30,647 bases of DNA, taken from positions 1 through 30,647 of the forward strand of contig JBAXOG010000049.1 in assembly GCA_037133395.1 (NCBI GenBank), written 5' to 3'. The notes below the pieces were generated by a model, which was given only the letters and a program-made list of their open reading frames with translations, was not told where the DNA came from and did not search any database. How positions within the stretch are numbered: position 1 is the stretch's first letter; each line of letters starts with the position of its first letter. Source of the stretch: CAIZQW01 sp037133395. GTDB taxonomy: Bacteria; Verrucomicrobiota; Kiritimatiellia; RFP12; UBA1067. Both the position numbers and the translations under genes were made by a program. Positions 15,347-22,042 of the stretch are shown here, piece after piece.

Positions 15347-16240
15347 TTACAGCCACGCCCAGATCCAGTGTAGGATCGCGAGGCCCAGACCGCAGTAGCC
15401 AGCCGTCACGTGGATTCGCAGGAACACTGGACCGAAGCGTTTCCGGATGATCCCCTGGAATTGCGCCAACACCAACACGGAGAAGGAACCGATACCAAAC
15501 CAGTACCAGAGCACCGAAGGAGTGCCGTACTGCATGAGGTAGATGATCGCATGAGTAGCCAGACCAAGGAAAAGACCCAAGGCTGCCAAAATATGGATCG
15601 GACGGAACCACCGCACGAGATGGCGACGATTGTGTCCACTAAAAAACATCATCAACGTGCAAATCACGGCCAGATAGCCCCCAGCCTCAGCCACGTGCTT
15701 CACCCTATGCGATGGCTTCCATTTCGGATGGTTTAGTAGTGCCTGAAGGGCAGGCGGGAGGACTTTTGACCTGGCCACCTTCGCGCGCTTCACGGGTGAC
15801 GGCACCGTGCTGGTCAATGGCAATACATTAGCCAGGGGCTGTACCGTGCTAACTTTGGACAACTCATCCCCAGGTGACTGTAAAAAATGTGTAGCCGCAT
15901 TGAGCGATGAATCTTCGTTAAAATAGATAGCGAGATACTCCACGACACGTTCGCCCTGTTCTTCAGTAAAGTTAATAGAACCGTACTGGGTGTAGTTGCG
16001 CATGTTGGAGACCGTCAGCTCCCACGCGTTGCGAGAGCGTGGACTCACATAGTATTCGAGGCAGTGACAGCCCGTGCAGGCGGTCAAGACGTTTTGACGT
16101 TCAGTCTCGGCATCCCCTTCGCTGCCGAAAGCAAACGACCCGAGGCACGCCAAGACGAGGAGGGCGCAACGCCACATTTTTTTAAAAAGAAATCGAAAGT
16201 CGTCTGCGGAATATCGACTAGATGTATCGTTTAATGACAT
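15347..16240 (-). CDS. Cytochrome c domain fused to a four-helix membrane heme b domain
   Basis: A 297-residue protein. A hydrophobic export segment (about 24-39) precedes a c-type heme site CTGCH (C55, C58, H59), with M80 as a possible axial ligand. After a Pro/Ser-rich linker (about 125-170) come four predicted membrane helices between 187 and 296. Two of them carry paired histidines 14 residues apart (H216/H230 and H277/H291). This is the arrangement that holds two stacked b hemes in ferric-reductase-type and similar membrane cytochromes. No FAD or NAD domain follows. It probably moves electrons between a periplasmic partner and membrane hemes. The start is uncertain: ATG at 16240 is used, but Met22 (16177) gives a neater signal peptide and neither has a clear ribosome-binding site. 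I do not recognise a named family. Confidence 0.7.
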   Translation of the reverse strand: MSLNDTSSRYSADDFRFLFKKMWRCALLVLACLGSFAFGSEGDAETERQNVLTACTGCHCLEYYVSPRSRNAWELTVSNMRNYTQYGSINFTEEQGERVVEYLAIYFNEDSSLNAATHFLQSPGDELSKVSTVQPLANVLPLTSTVPSPVKRAKVARSKVLPPALQALLNHPKWKPSHRVKHVAEAGGYLAVICTLMMFFSGHNRRHLVRWFRPIHILAALGLFLGLATHAIIYLMQYGTPSVLWYWFGIGSFSVLVLAQFQGIIRKRFGPVFLRIHVTAGYCGLGLAILHWIWAWL

Positions 16241-16248
16241 TTTTAAAA

Positions 16249-16277
16249 AGTATGGCTGATTTCTTAATAGGAGTCAA
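16249..16277 (-). promoter_or_regulatory. Possible promoter for the cytochrome fusion gene
   Basis: On the minus strand TTGACT (16272-16277) and CATACT (16249-16254) are 17 nt apart. The start site would fall at about 16242, right at the first ATG (16240). That implies either a leaderless message or real initiation at Met22 (16177). The -10 matches only 4 of 6 bases. Confidence 0.35.
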
Positions 16278-16291
16278 TAAGGAGTTCTCCT

Positions 16292-16311
16292 CAATTTCTG
16301 GCAATTTCTGG
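16292..16311. repeat. Tandem 10-nt repeat
   Basis: CAATTTCTGG occurs twice in tandem (16292-16301 and 16302-16311), followed by CAGG. It lies upstream of the cytochrome fusion gene, in the roughly 300-nt divergent gap 16241-16535. No function is evident. Confidence 0.4.
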
Positions 16312-16368
16312 CAGGCCTATAAGGCGTATCGAAATTCTTTCGAACTCGTATTTCAATCTTTTAGTTTC

Positions 16369-16397
16369 TTGACAGTCAACATCCAAAAAAATAAAAT
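16369..16397 (+). promoter_or_regulatory. Near-consensus sigma-70-type promoter
   Basis: A perfect -35 TTGACA (16369-16374) and -10 TAAAAT (16392-16397, 5 of 6) with the ideal 17-nt spacer in very AT-rich DNA. A TATAAT also occurs at 16401-16406 but would have a 26-nt spacer. It would drive the 19-codon ORF at 16468 and the secreted-protein gene at 16536. Confidence 0.65.
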
Positions 16398-16467
16398 AAA
16401 TATAATTTGTATTCATGATTTCTTTTACCCTGAGCGTTACTCATACAACAACAAAAAGGAAACCGTG

Positions 16468-16527
16468 ATGAGAAAGCCGTTTTGGACAATGATGCGTGCG
16501 ACATGGCCCGTCCGCGGGGGACAATAG
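16468..16527 (+). CDS. Possible 19-residue leader peptide
   Basis: A short ORF, MRKPFWTMMRATWPVRGGQ, has a good ribosome-binding site (AAGGA at 16456-16460, 7 nt spacing) and a strong promoter about 70 nt upstream. It ends 8 nt before the ATG of the secreted-protein gene, which itself lacks a clear ribosome-binding site. Translational coupling would explain this. The peptide has basic residues and two Trp but no run of one amino acid that would suggest classic attenuation. It could instead be a chance ORF or the remnant of an earlier N-terminus. Confidence 0.35.
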   Translation: MRKPFWTMMRATWPVRGGQ

Positions 16528-16535
16528 AGCAAACG

Positions 16536-17012
16536 ATGAATGGACTATCACTAAAGACGATGTTTGCGGTTTTCATAGTCACGTTAACCGTCATGTGCTC
16601 ACACGCAAAGGACTTGCCACCCCAAAACGTGGTCGGCACTTGGCGAGGAAACGTAGAGATATTTGGTCCCTTCAAAACTGATCCCTATCCGAGCAAAGCC
16701 CCTGAGGACCATCAGGATGTCATCATTACCATCACATCCTCCGGTTCTGTCACTGGACGAATTGGACAAGCTGTGTTCTCGGGTTATTCCCTTCAACGTA
16801 ACCGTGGTTGGCTTGGACGCAAACTCAACCTCAAAACAGATTTCATCATCTGTGGCGGATACTTGGACGGTAAGATTACTCCAAAGGACAAAGGGGGAAA
16901 ACGCGAGTTCACAATCCCGTTTAACATCGAAAACGGGAAGTTGGTCGGCACAATCATGCTTCTGCCTAAGTTCCCTCTGACAAGACGATTGAACTTGGAG
17001 AAAGGCAACTAG
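16536..17012 (+). CDS. Small secreted protein of unknown function
   Basis: A 158-residue protein with a signal peptide (MNGLSLKTMFAVFIVTLTVMCSHA, cleavage near 24). The mature part is beta-strand-rich: VVGTWRGNVEIFGP, DVIITITSSGSVTGRI, FIICGGYLDGKITP, GKREFTIPFNIENGKLVGTI. Alternating strands and GTW-start resemble small lipocalin-like or beta-barrel/sandwich folds, but no family can be assigned. The frame is open upstream to a TTG at 16482. ATG 16536 is preferred because it begins the signal peptide. It has no strong ribosome-binding site and follows the 19-codon ORF by 8 nt. Not a recognised gene. Confidence 0.6.
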   Translation: MNGLSLKTMFAVFIVTLTVMCSHAKDLPPQNVVGTWRGNVEIFGPFKTDPYPSKAPEDHQDVIITITSSGSVTGRIGQAVFSGYSLQRNRGWLGRKLNLKTDFIICGGYLDGKITPKDKGGKREFTIPFNIENGKLVGTIMLLPKFPLTRRLNLEKGN

Positions 17013-17048
17013 GACGCCGAGCACGTATTCCGACCTACAACCTCAGCG

Positions 17049-17062
17049 TTTAACTTTTAACT
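17049..17062. repeat. Tandem heptamer TTTAACT x2
   Basis: TTTAACT occurs twice head to tail (17049-17055, 17056-17062). It lies in the 232-nt gap (17013-17244) between the small secreted protein and the LRR protein. The rest of this gap shows no gene. Confidence 0.4.
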
Positions 17063-17244
17063 CTCATTGGGCCTGTCCGCCTGTACTTTGTCCGAATACG
17101 ACCCCCAGACCTACTTCCCCATCAATCACCAGCCCACGCAGTATAGGACAAAATGAAGGACACTATCAGACAAATTAACCTGTGTGTTTAGATTTTACCG
17201 ACTCGTTTTTTTCGGTCTTTTCACATATTATAAAACCGGAAAAA

Positions 17245-18870
17245 ATGAAAAGATATACGAATCATCAAATACAAATCCTGTTGTTGCTGTCGAGCATGTG
17301 TATGTGTATCAATCTGCGAGCCGATGTTCTTACTGATGGGAATTATCTATACACCGTTATGGACGGGAAAGCTACAATAACAGGGTCTACGGGACTCTCT
17401 GATAATAGTGGGGGTATTACTATTCCATCCTCGTTAGGTGGATATCCTGTTATTTCCATTGGGTATAGCGCTTTGTCTGGATGTCAAATGTCAGGTGTAT
17501 CAATCCCTGAAGGGGTAATGAGCATCGCCAACTTGGGGTTCATTAATTGCGTAAAACTTGCCAGCATTGTCCTTCCCAATAGTTTAGTTAGTATAGGAGT
17601 AGATGCATTCAAAAATTGTTTTCCGCTCAATAATGTCACTATTCCAAACAGCGTCACAACCATTGGCAACTCTGCATTCTATCAATGTACCGGATTGACC
17701 ACAATCAGTCTCGGCAAAGGACTCTTGTCCATTGGCGATGGAGCATTTGGAAATTGTGGCGCTTTAAACAACATCACCTTCCCGACCTTTTTTACAAACC
17801 TTGGCGATCAGTCGTTTTATAATTGCTCAGCCCTCACGGGGATGTGTTTTAGAGGCAACGCCCCTAGCCTAGCAGGGTCCCATACTTTCGATGGCGCCTC
17901 AAATTTCACCATCTATCGTTTGTCTAATGCATCAGGTTGGCCAGTAGTTCCGTCGTCATGGGGGTCTCGACCTACAGCTTTATGGTGTCCCGTTTCTTTA
18001 CTTATTGTTAATCACGGGACGGGGAGTGGCTGGCATCCCGAAGGGCTGACGGCGAATGTGTCCGCTGATGCTGATCCGATGTGGAAAGAGTTCACAGGCT
18101 GGACAGGCGATATCGGATTACTTTCGAATACGAATGCACGTACGACCACGCTGATCCTACCGACAGGCTCTGCCACAGTAACAGCGAGTTACAAGGATTC
18201 CATTGCGCGTCTCACGGGTTCGTATGGGCGCACGTACAGCGAATCAGGGACTGCGGGAGCGATTACCATTGATGCTGCAACAGAATCGCCGTCAGAAACA
18301 CCTGCAGTGAAGCTGGGCGGTTCTGGCGTAATACCTGATACTGGCTTCGTAGCGTTTGAGACAGTTGTTTCCGGAAGTGGGTCGATACTATTCCAATGGA
18401 AGGTATCAAGCGAGTCGAATGGGGATTATCTTAAATTCAAAGTTGACGGCTCAGAGGTTACTGCGATCTCAGGTACAATAGCTTCATGGGTACAAGTATC
18501 AAATCGAGTCGACTACATAGGCACGCACACGTTGCGCTGGGAGTATGCAAAGAACAATTCCGTCTCCGACATCACGGATGCTGGCTGGGTTGATGACATC
18601 ATCTGGATCGGCGACATACCTTCTCCAACTCTAGCTCCTCATATCATGTCGATCGATACAACAAACAGTCTCGTTACACTCGCCTTCCTCGGTGAGCGTG
18701 GCATCCCCTACATACTACAAACAAACGCCACGCTGAACATATCAGGCTGGGGTAACTGGCATCCGAGTTCCCCCACTTATTTAGGCGAAACAAATGGGTT
18801 GCATAAATTCAATGTCATTCCCCCGATAAACGGCAGTAGCGAGATGTTTTATCGCATAAAAACCCAATAG
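17245..18870 (+). CDS. Secreted BspA-type leucine-rich-repeat protein with C-terminal beta domains
   Basis: A 541-residue exported protein. The start at 17245 gives a signal peptide (MKRYTNHQIQILLLLSSMCMCI...), while the frame extends to 17182 without adding a sensible N-terminus. Residues about 60-225 hold five or six LRR_5 (BspA-like) units of about 23 residues, with the pattern SIG..AF..C..L..I.IP..V. A segment resembling bacterial repeats of the InlB-B type follows (VNHGTGSGWHPEG..., FTGWTGD, ATVTASYKD). Next is a jelly-roll-like domain with LKFKVDGSEV...GTHTLRWEYAKNNSVSDITDAGWVDDI, a segment common in secreted PVC proteins. The end is strand-rich and has no LPXTG or PEP-CTERM signal. Likely a surface adhesion or binding protein. 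Confidence 0.78.
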   Translation: MKRYTNHQIQILLLLSSMCMCINLRADVLTDGNYLYTVMDGKATITGSTGLSDNSGGITIPSSLGGYPVISIGYSALSGCQMSGVSIPEGVMSIANLGFINCVKLASIVLPNSLVSIGVDAFKNCFPLNNVTIPNSVTTIGNSAFYQCTGLTTISLGKGLLSIGDGAFGNCGALNNITFPTFFTNLGDQSFYNCSALTGMCFRGNAPSLAGSHTFDGASNFTIYRLSNASGWPVVPSSWGSRPTALWCPVSLLIVNHGTGSGWHPEGLTANVSADADPMWKEFTGWTGDIGLLSNTNARTTTLILPTGSATVTASYKDSIARLTGSYGRTYSESGTAGAITIDAATESPSETPAVKLGGSGVIPDTGFVAFETVVSGSGSILFQWKVSSESNGDYLKFKVDGSEVTAISGTIASWVQVSNRVDYIGTHTLRWEYAKNNSVSDITDAGWVDDIIWIGDIPSPTLAPHIMSIDTTNSLVTLAFLGERGIPYILQTNATLNISGWGNWHPSSPTYLGETNGLHKFNVIPPINGSSEMFYRIKTQ

Positions 18871-18882
18871 CTTGCAGCTATT
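18866..18882 (+). terminator. Short hairpin overlapping the LRR gene stop
   Basis: AATAGCT (18866-18872), TGC, AGCTATT (18876-18882) form a perfect 7-bp stem with a 3-nt loop that includes the TAG stop. Only a weak T-rich stretch follows, so it is a poor terminator candidate. The remaining 18883-18993 shows no gene. Confidence 0.25.
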
Positions 18883-18993
18883 ATTTGTGTTCACGTTGTA
18901 TAAAAAAAATCATGGTTTGCCCTTGCTTTAGCGAAGCTGAACAGCAATAATAACTCCACTTGGAAACCACTGCTGACTATTAAAGGAAGACTT

Positions 18994-19737
18994 ATGATGG
19001 GCAAACTAAGAGAAATTATAGGAAAGATGCCGAATTTTCTTTGTAGACACAGAGTCTTGCAAGACGGGCATATTTATCCTCCACTAAAGTCAAATAAAAT
19101 GTTAGATATTTTCACGGACATCTACAGAAATAACACGTTTGGCGGAAAGGATTCAATTTCAGGTCCGGGATCTGATGCCCATCAAACCAGAGTCATTGCC
19201 AGCGAACTCCCAATGTTACTGCGTGCGCTCAATACCACCACAATGTTGGATCTGCCTTGTGGCGATTTTCACTGGATGAAAAACGTTGACCTGAGTAATA
19301 CTGCTTACACGGGTGCGGATATTGTCCAAGAGTTAATCCAGAAAAACAACGAGAACTACGCAAGAAATGGCGTCCGCTTCCATTGCCTGAATCTCATCAA
19401 GGACAAACTGCCCAAAGTTGATTTAATCCTCTGTCGAGACTGCCTTGTTCACTTTTCTTTTGCTGACATTAGCTTAGCATTAAAAAATGTATGTAATAGT
19501 CAATCCGAATATTTCCTTACAACAACATTTACAGACAGAATAGAAAATTACGATATTGTGACAGGCCTGTGGCGTGCCATCAACTTAGAGCTTGCCCCCT
19601 TTGGTCTCCCTACGCCACTCAAAATAATAAACGAAGGGTGTACGGAAGACGAAGGTACTAACGGCGACAAAGCACTCGGGCTGTGGAGAGTAGCCGATAT
19701 ACGAAAAACCCTACAAGGTTCTACACCTGACTGCTAG
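18994..19737 (+). CDS. Class I SAM-dependent methyltransferase
   Basis: A 247-residue cytoplasmic protein. The SAM-binding motif I is TMLDLPCGDFHWMK (about 83-96), followed by YTGADIVQELIQKN with the acidic residue at the end of strand 2. VDLILCRDCLVHFSF (about 145-159) is the motif near strand 4. The N-terminal GSDAHQTRVIASELPMLL leads into the fold. This type often sits in polysaccharide gene clusters, which fits the glycosyltransferase that starts 33 nt later, but the substrate is unknown. AAAGGAAGA (18982-18990) is close to the first ATG (18994); the second ATG (18997) has better spacing and may be the real start. Confidence 0.78.
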   Translation: MMGKLREIIGKMPNFLCRHRVLQDGHIYPPLKSNKMLDIFTDIYRNNTFGGKDSISGPGSDAHQTRVIASELPMLLRALNTTTMLDLPCGDFHWMKNVDLSNTAYTGADIVQELIQKNNENYARNGVRFHCLNLIKDKLPKVDLILCRDCLVHFSFADISLALKNVCNSQSEYFLTTTFTDRIENYDIVTGLWRAINLELAPFGLPTPLKIINEGCTEDEGTNGDKALGLWRVADIRKTLQGSTPDC

Positions 19738-19770
19738 TCCGTTGCGCAATGTGGTGGTTCGTGGCATACC

Positions 19771-21051
19771 ATGAAAAAATATAAAATTTTAGGGTTTACC
19801 GTATGGAGATATGAAAGAACACCGGCATCGACCCATATAACCCTTTTAAAGATTTTCCATATTAGATACCGGCATCAGTTTTTGCTAAATACAGATCAAT
19901 TTCAAAAGAAAGTGCTTTCTAAAAATGGAAAACTGCGTTTGCTGTTTGATCATTCTTTAGGAGGCGGAACTGAAGTTTATACAAATGATTATCTTTCAAA
20001 GATAAAAGACTCGATCCTTTGCTTACGAGCACAATATATTTTTCAGGAACAGAAGTATTCTCTGAAGATGAATTCCCCCAAACATGAATTTCAGATGATT
20101 GAAAAAAGCTGGGTCCCCTTTCTTTGTCTCTTAAAGAAGTTTGCTTTTGATGAAATTATAGTGAACAACTTGGCGGGTTATCCAGATCCCTTGACCCTCC
20201 TGGAGGGTGTAAAAGAAATAAAGAATCCCCGTACAAAAGTTTCCTTTAGGGGGCACGACTTTTACGCCATTTGCCCCTCTACTTTTTTATTAAATGATCG
20301 GAACACGTTTTGTAATCTTCCAGAGCATGAGATCTGTATACACTGTTATCACTCACTCGTGAAAGAAGATTTAAATATTATTCCCTTATCACGAACATCA
20401 GACATAAATCTTTGGCGTAAGAAATGGAAATTATTCTTTCAAGAAACATTAGACGAAATGATCGTATTTTCAGAATCGGGAAAAGAACTATTTCTGAAAG
20501 CATTTCCCTTACTGGCAAATAAAATTAAAGTTGTTCCGCATACTATTTTACCCCTTAAAAAAGTTGTTATATCTCGCCACGAGGAAATTAACATTGTCGT
20601 TCTTGGTAATATTTTGCGCGTTCACAAAGGGTGCGATATCATTAATCAAATGGCATGTCTTTTACAGGACAGAGTGGATGTGCGGATAATAATCATAGGA
20701 AACTTAAAAACCACGGGATATCCAATAACCATTAAATGTTCGGGGTCCTATCAGCGAGCTGAGCTTCCTGCTTTAGTCGAAAAAGAAATGGCGGATATTA
20801 TTTTTATTCCCTCCATTTGCCCAGAAACATTTTCGTATACGGCCGCAGAAGGAATGTCTATGGGGTTACCTGTTGCGTGCTTTAACATCGGTGCTCCTGC
20901 CGAACGTATTATAAAATATGACAAAGGTCTTGTGATTAACAAAATAGATGCTGAATACGCTTTAAATGCGATAATCCATTTTATTCAAGAAAAAAGGAAC
21001 GGCAACAGTTGTTATCACAGTAAACATGAAAATACTGGTCAGCCCTACTGA
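19771..21051 (+). CDS. GT-B glycosyltransferase (family 4-like)
   Basis: A 426-residue protein. After a short N-terminal segment (about 1-45), RLLFDHSLGGGTEVYTNDYL resembles the glycine-rich loop of GT-B enzymes. The C-terminal half carries INIVVLGNILRVHKGCDIIN (about 270-290). The donor-site region PETFSYTAAEGMSMGLPVACFNIGAPAERI follows, with the GT4-like glutamates spaced in PETFSYTAAE. Donor and acceptor are unknown. It is clearly richer in A/T and in AAA/ATT/TTT codons than the flanking housekeeping genes, which suggests separate ancestry. No ribosome-binding site is obvious in GTGGTTCGTGGCATACC before the ATG. It probably works with the upstream methyltransferase on a surface glycan. Confidence 0.72.
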   Translation: MKKYKILGFTVWRYERTPASTHITLLKIFHIRYRHQFLLNTDQFQKKVLSKNGKLRLLFDHSLGGGTEVYTNDYLSKIKDSILCLRAQYIFQEQKYSLKMNSPKHEFQMIEKSWVPFLCLLKKFAFDEIIVNNLAGYPDPLTLLEGVKEIKNPRTKVSFRGHDFYAICPSTFLLNDRNTFCNLPEHEICIHCYHSLVKEDLNIIPLSRTSDINLWRKKWKLFFQETLDEMIVFSESGKELFLKAFPLLANKIKVVPHTILPLKKVVISRHEEINIVVLGNILRVHKGCDIINQMACLLQDRVDVRIIIIGNLKTTGYPITIKCSGSYQRAELPALVEKEMADIIFIPSICPETFSYTAAEGMSMGLPVACFNIGAPAERIIKYDKGLVINKIDAEYALNAIIHFIQEKRNGNSCYHSKHENTGQPY

Positions 21052-21064
21052 CTTCTGCTATACT
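21036..21064 (+). promoter_or_regulatory. Candidate promoter for the PAS-domain protein
   Basis: TGCTATACT (21056-21064) provides an extended -10 with TATACT at 21059-21064. TGGTCA (21036-21041, 4 of 6) lies 17 nt upstream. AAGG at 21085-21088 is the ribosome-binding site for the ATG at 21098. Confidence 0.45.
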
Positions 21065-21097
21065 TATTAACATTATTTTTTGCTAAGGTTTTAATTT

Positions 21098-22042
21098 ATG
21101 GCATTTTGGTTTAACAAAAAAAAAGCGCCTCAAAAAGTAGATCATTCACACGTACAACCGGTGGTGGCTGCACCAGCAACTACCCGCGCTGTGCCGTTTT
21201 CCGCGTCAGCGTTCTCCCCAGAAGAAAAACCCTTGTTAAAGTTGCTTGTAAAGCCAGGGGTCGTTCCAGTCTTAAAAGCTATACCCCCACCAGCAACGCC
21301 TCCTCCTATCCCGGTTCCCGCGCCTGCTCCTATAGGCCTGAAAGTGCGCCCAAAAGTCGATCAGCGCGCCTTATACCAGCAATTAATGAATAGTCTTTAC
21401 GATGCCGTGCTTATTCTTGATGAACGCGGGAATGTCATGGAATCCAATATCCGAGTCGATGAATTACTCGGATACACACGTGATGAGGCGTGGGATCTTC
21501 CGATTACCACCGTTATACCAGGTATGAACCGGCAATTATTTGAACATCTGAAGAAAAATCTCGTAGGAAATCAGCATGTCTTAATTGATTCGCGTTGCTT
21601 TCGCAAAGACGGATCTTCCTTCACGGGGGAAGTCGGCGTCTGTAATATTACATTCATGCACGGCAACAATATAATCTTCACAATTCGTAATATAGAACGC
21701 CGTAAAAACACCTTGGTTGACATCAAAAAACTACAAGTGGCTATTGATCATGCACTTTCACCCATGTTTATTTGCGACGAGGACGAAACATTCACTGTTG
21801 CAAACCAGTTGGCGCTTGACTTGTTTGGTCTTCAGACCATTCTGGACGGAAAGACCATTAAATTGACCCATCTACTTCCGCAAGCAGCAAATCTGTTTGC
21901 GGAGGCGGTAAATGGTAATCCGTCTACTGAAACATTATCTCTACACAGGCAGGGTATTTCCGTCACCTTTAAACTTGCCTTGACTCCAATCAAGAACGGC
22001 GACGGCATCATTGGTGTTGCTGGCTCCATACTCTTAGTTTGA
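21098..22042 (+). CDS. Two-PAS-domain protein without output domain
   Basis: A 314-residue soluble protein. Residues 1-90 are low-complexity and proline-rich (PPPATPPPIPVPAPAP at about 63-78). A first PAS domain at about 92-202 has the typical YDAVLILDERGNVMESN start, the LLGYTRDEAW helix, FRKDGSSFTGEVG and the IRNIERRK end. A second, more divergent PAS lies at about 210-314 (AIDHALSPMFICDEDETFTVANQLA). No kinase, GGDEF, HTH or membrane segment is present, so it may be a sensor adaptor that signals through a partner. Its end overlaps the 3' end of the convergent clpB gene by 9 nt, so no terminator separates them. Confidence 0.8.
   Translation: MAFWFNKKKAPQKVDHSHVQPVVAAPATTRAVPFSASAFSPEEKPLLKLLVKPGVVPVLKAIPPPATPPPIPVPAPAPIGLKVRPKVDQRALYQQLMNSLYDAVLILDERGNVMESNIRVDELLGYTRDEAWDLPITTVIPGMNRQLFEHLKKNLVGNQHVLIDSRCFRKDGSSFTGEVGVCNITFMHGNNIIFTIRNIERRKNTLVDIKKLQVAIDHALSPMFICDEDETFTVANQLALDLFGLQTILDGKTIKLTHLLPQAANLFAEAVNGNPSTETLSLHRQGISVTFKLALTPIKNGDGIIGVAGSILLV

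Noticed and set aside
16222..16527. A 101-residue plus-strand ORF overlapping the cytochrome gene start
   Set aside because: Its first part shows no domain and lies over the divergent promoter region; only the last 19 codons have a ribosome-binding site and are listed separately.
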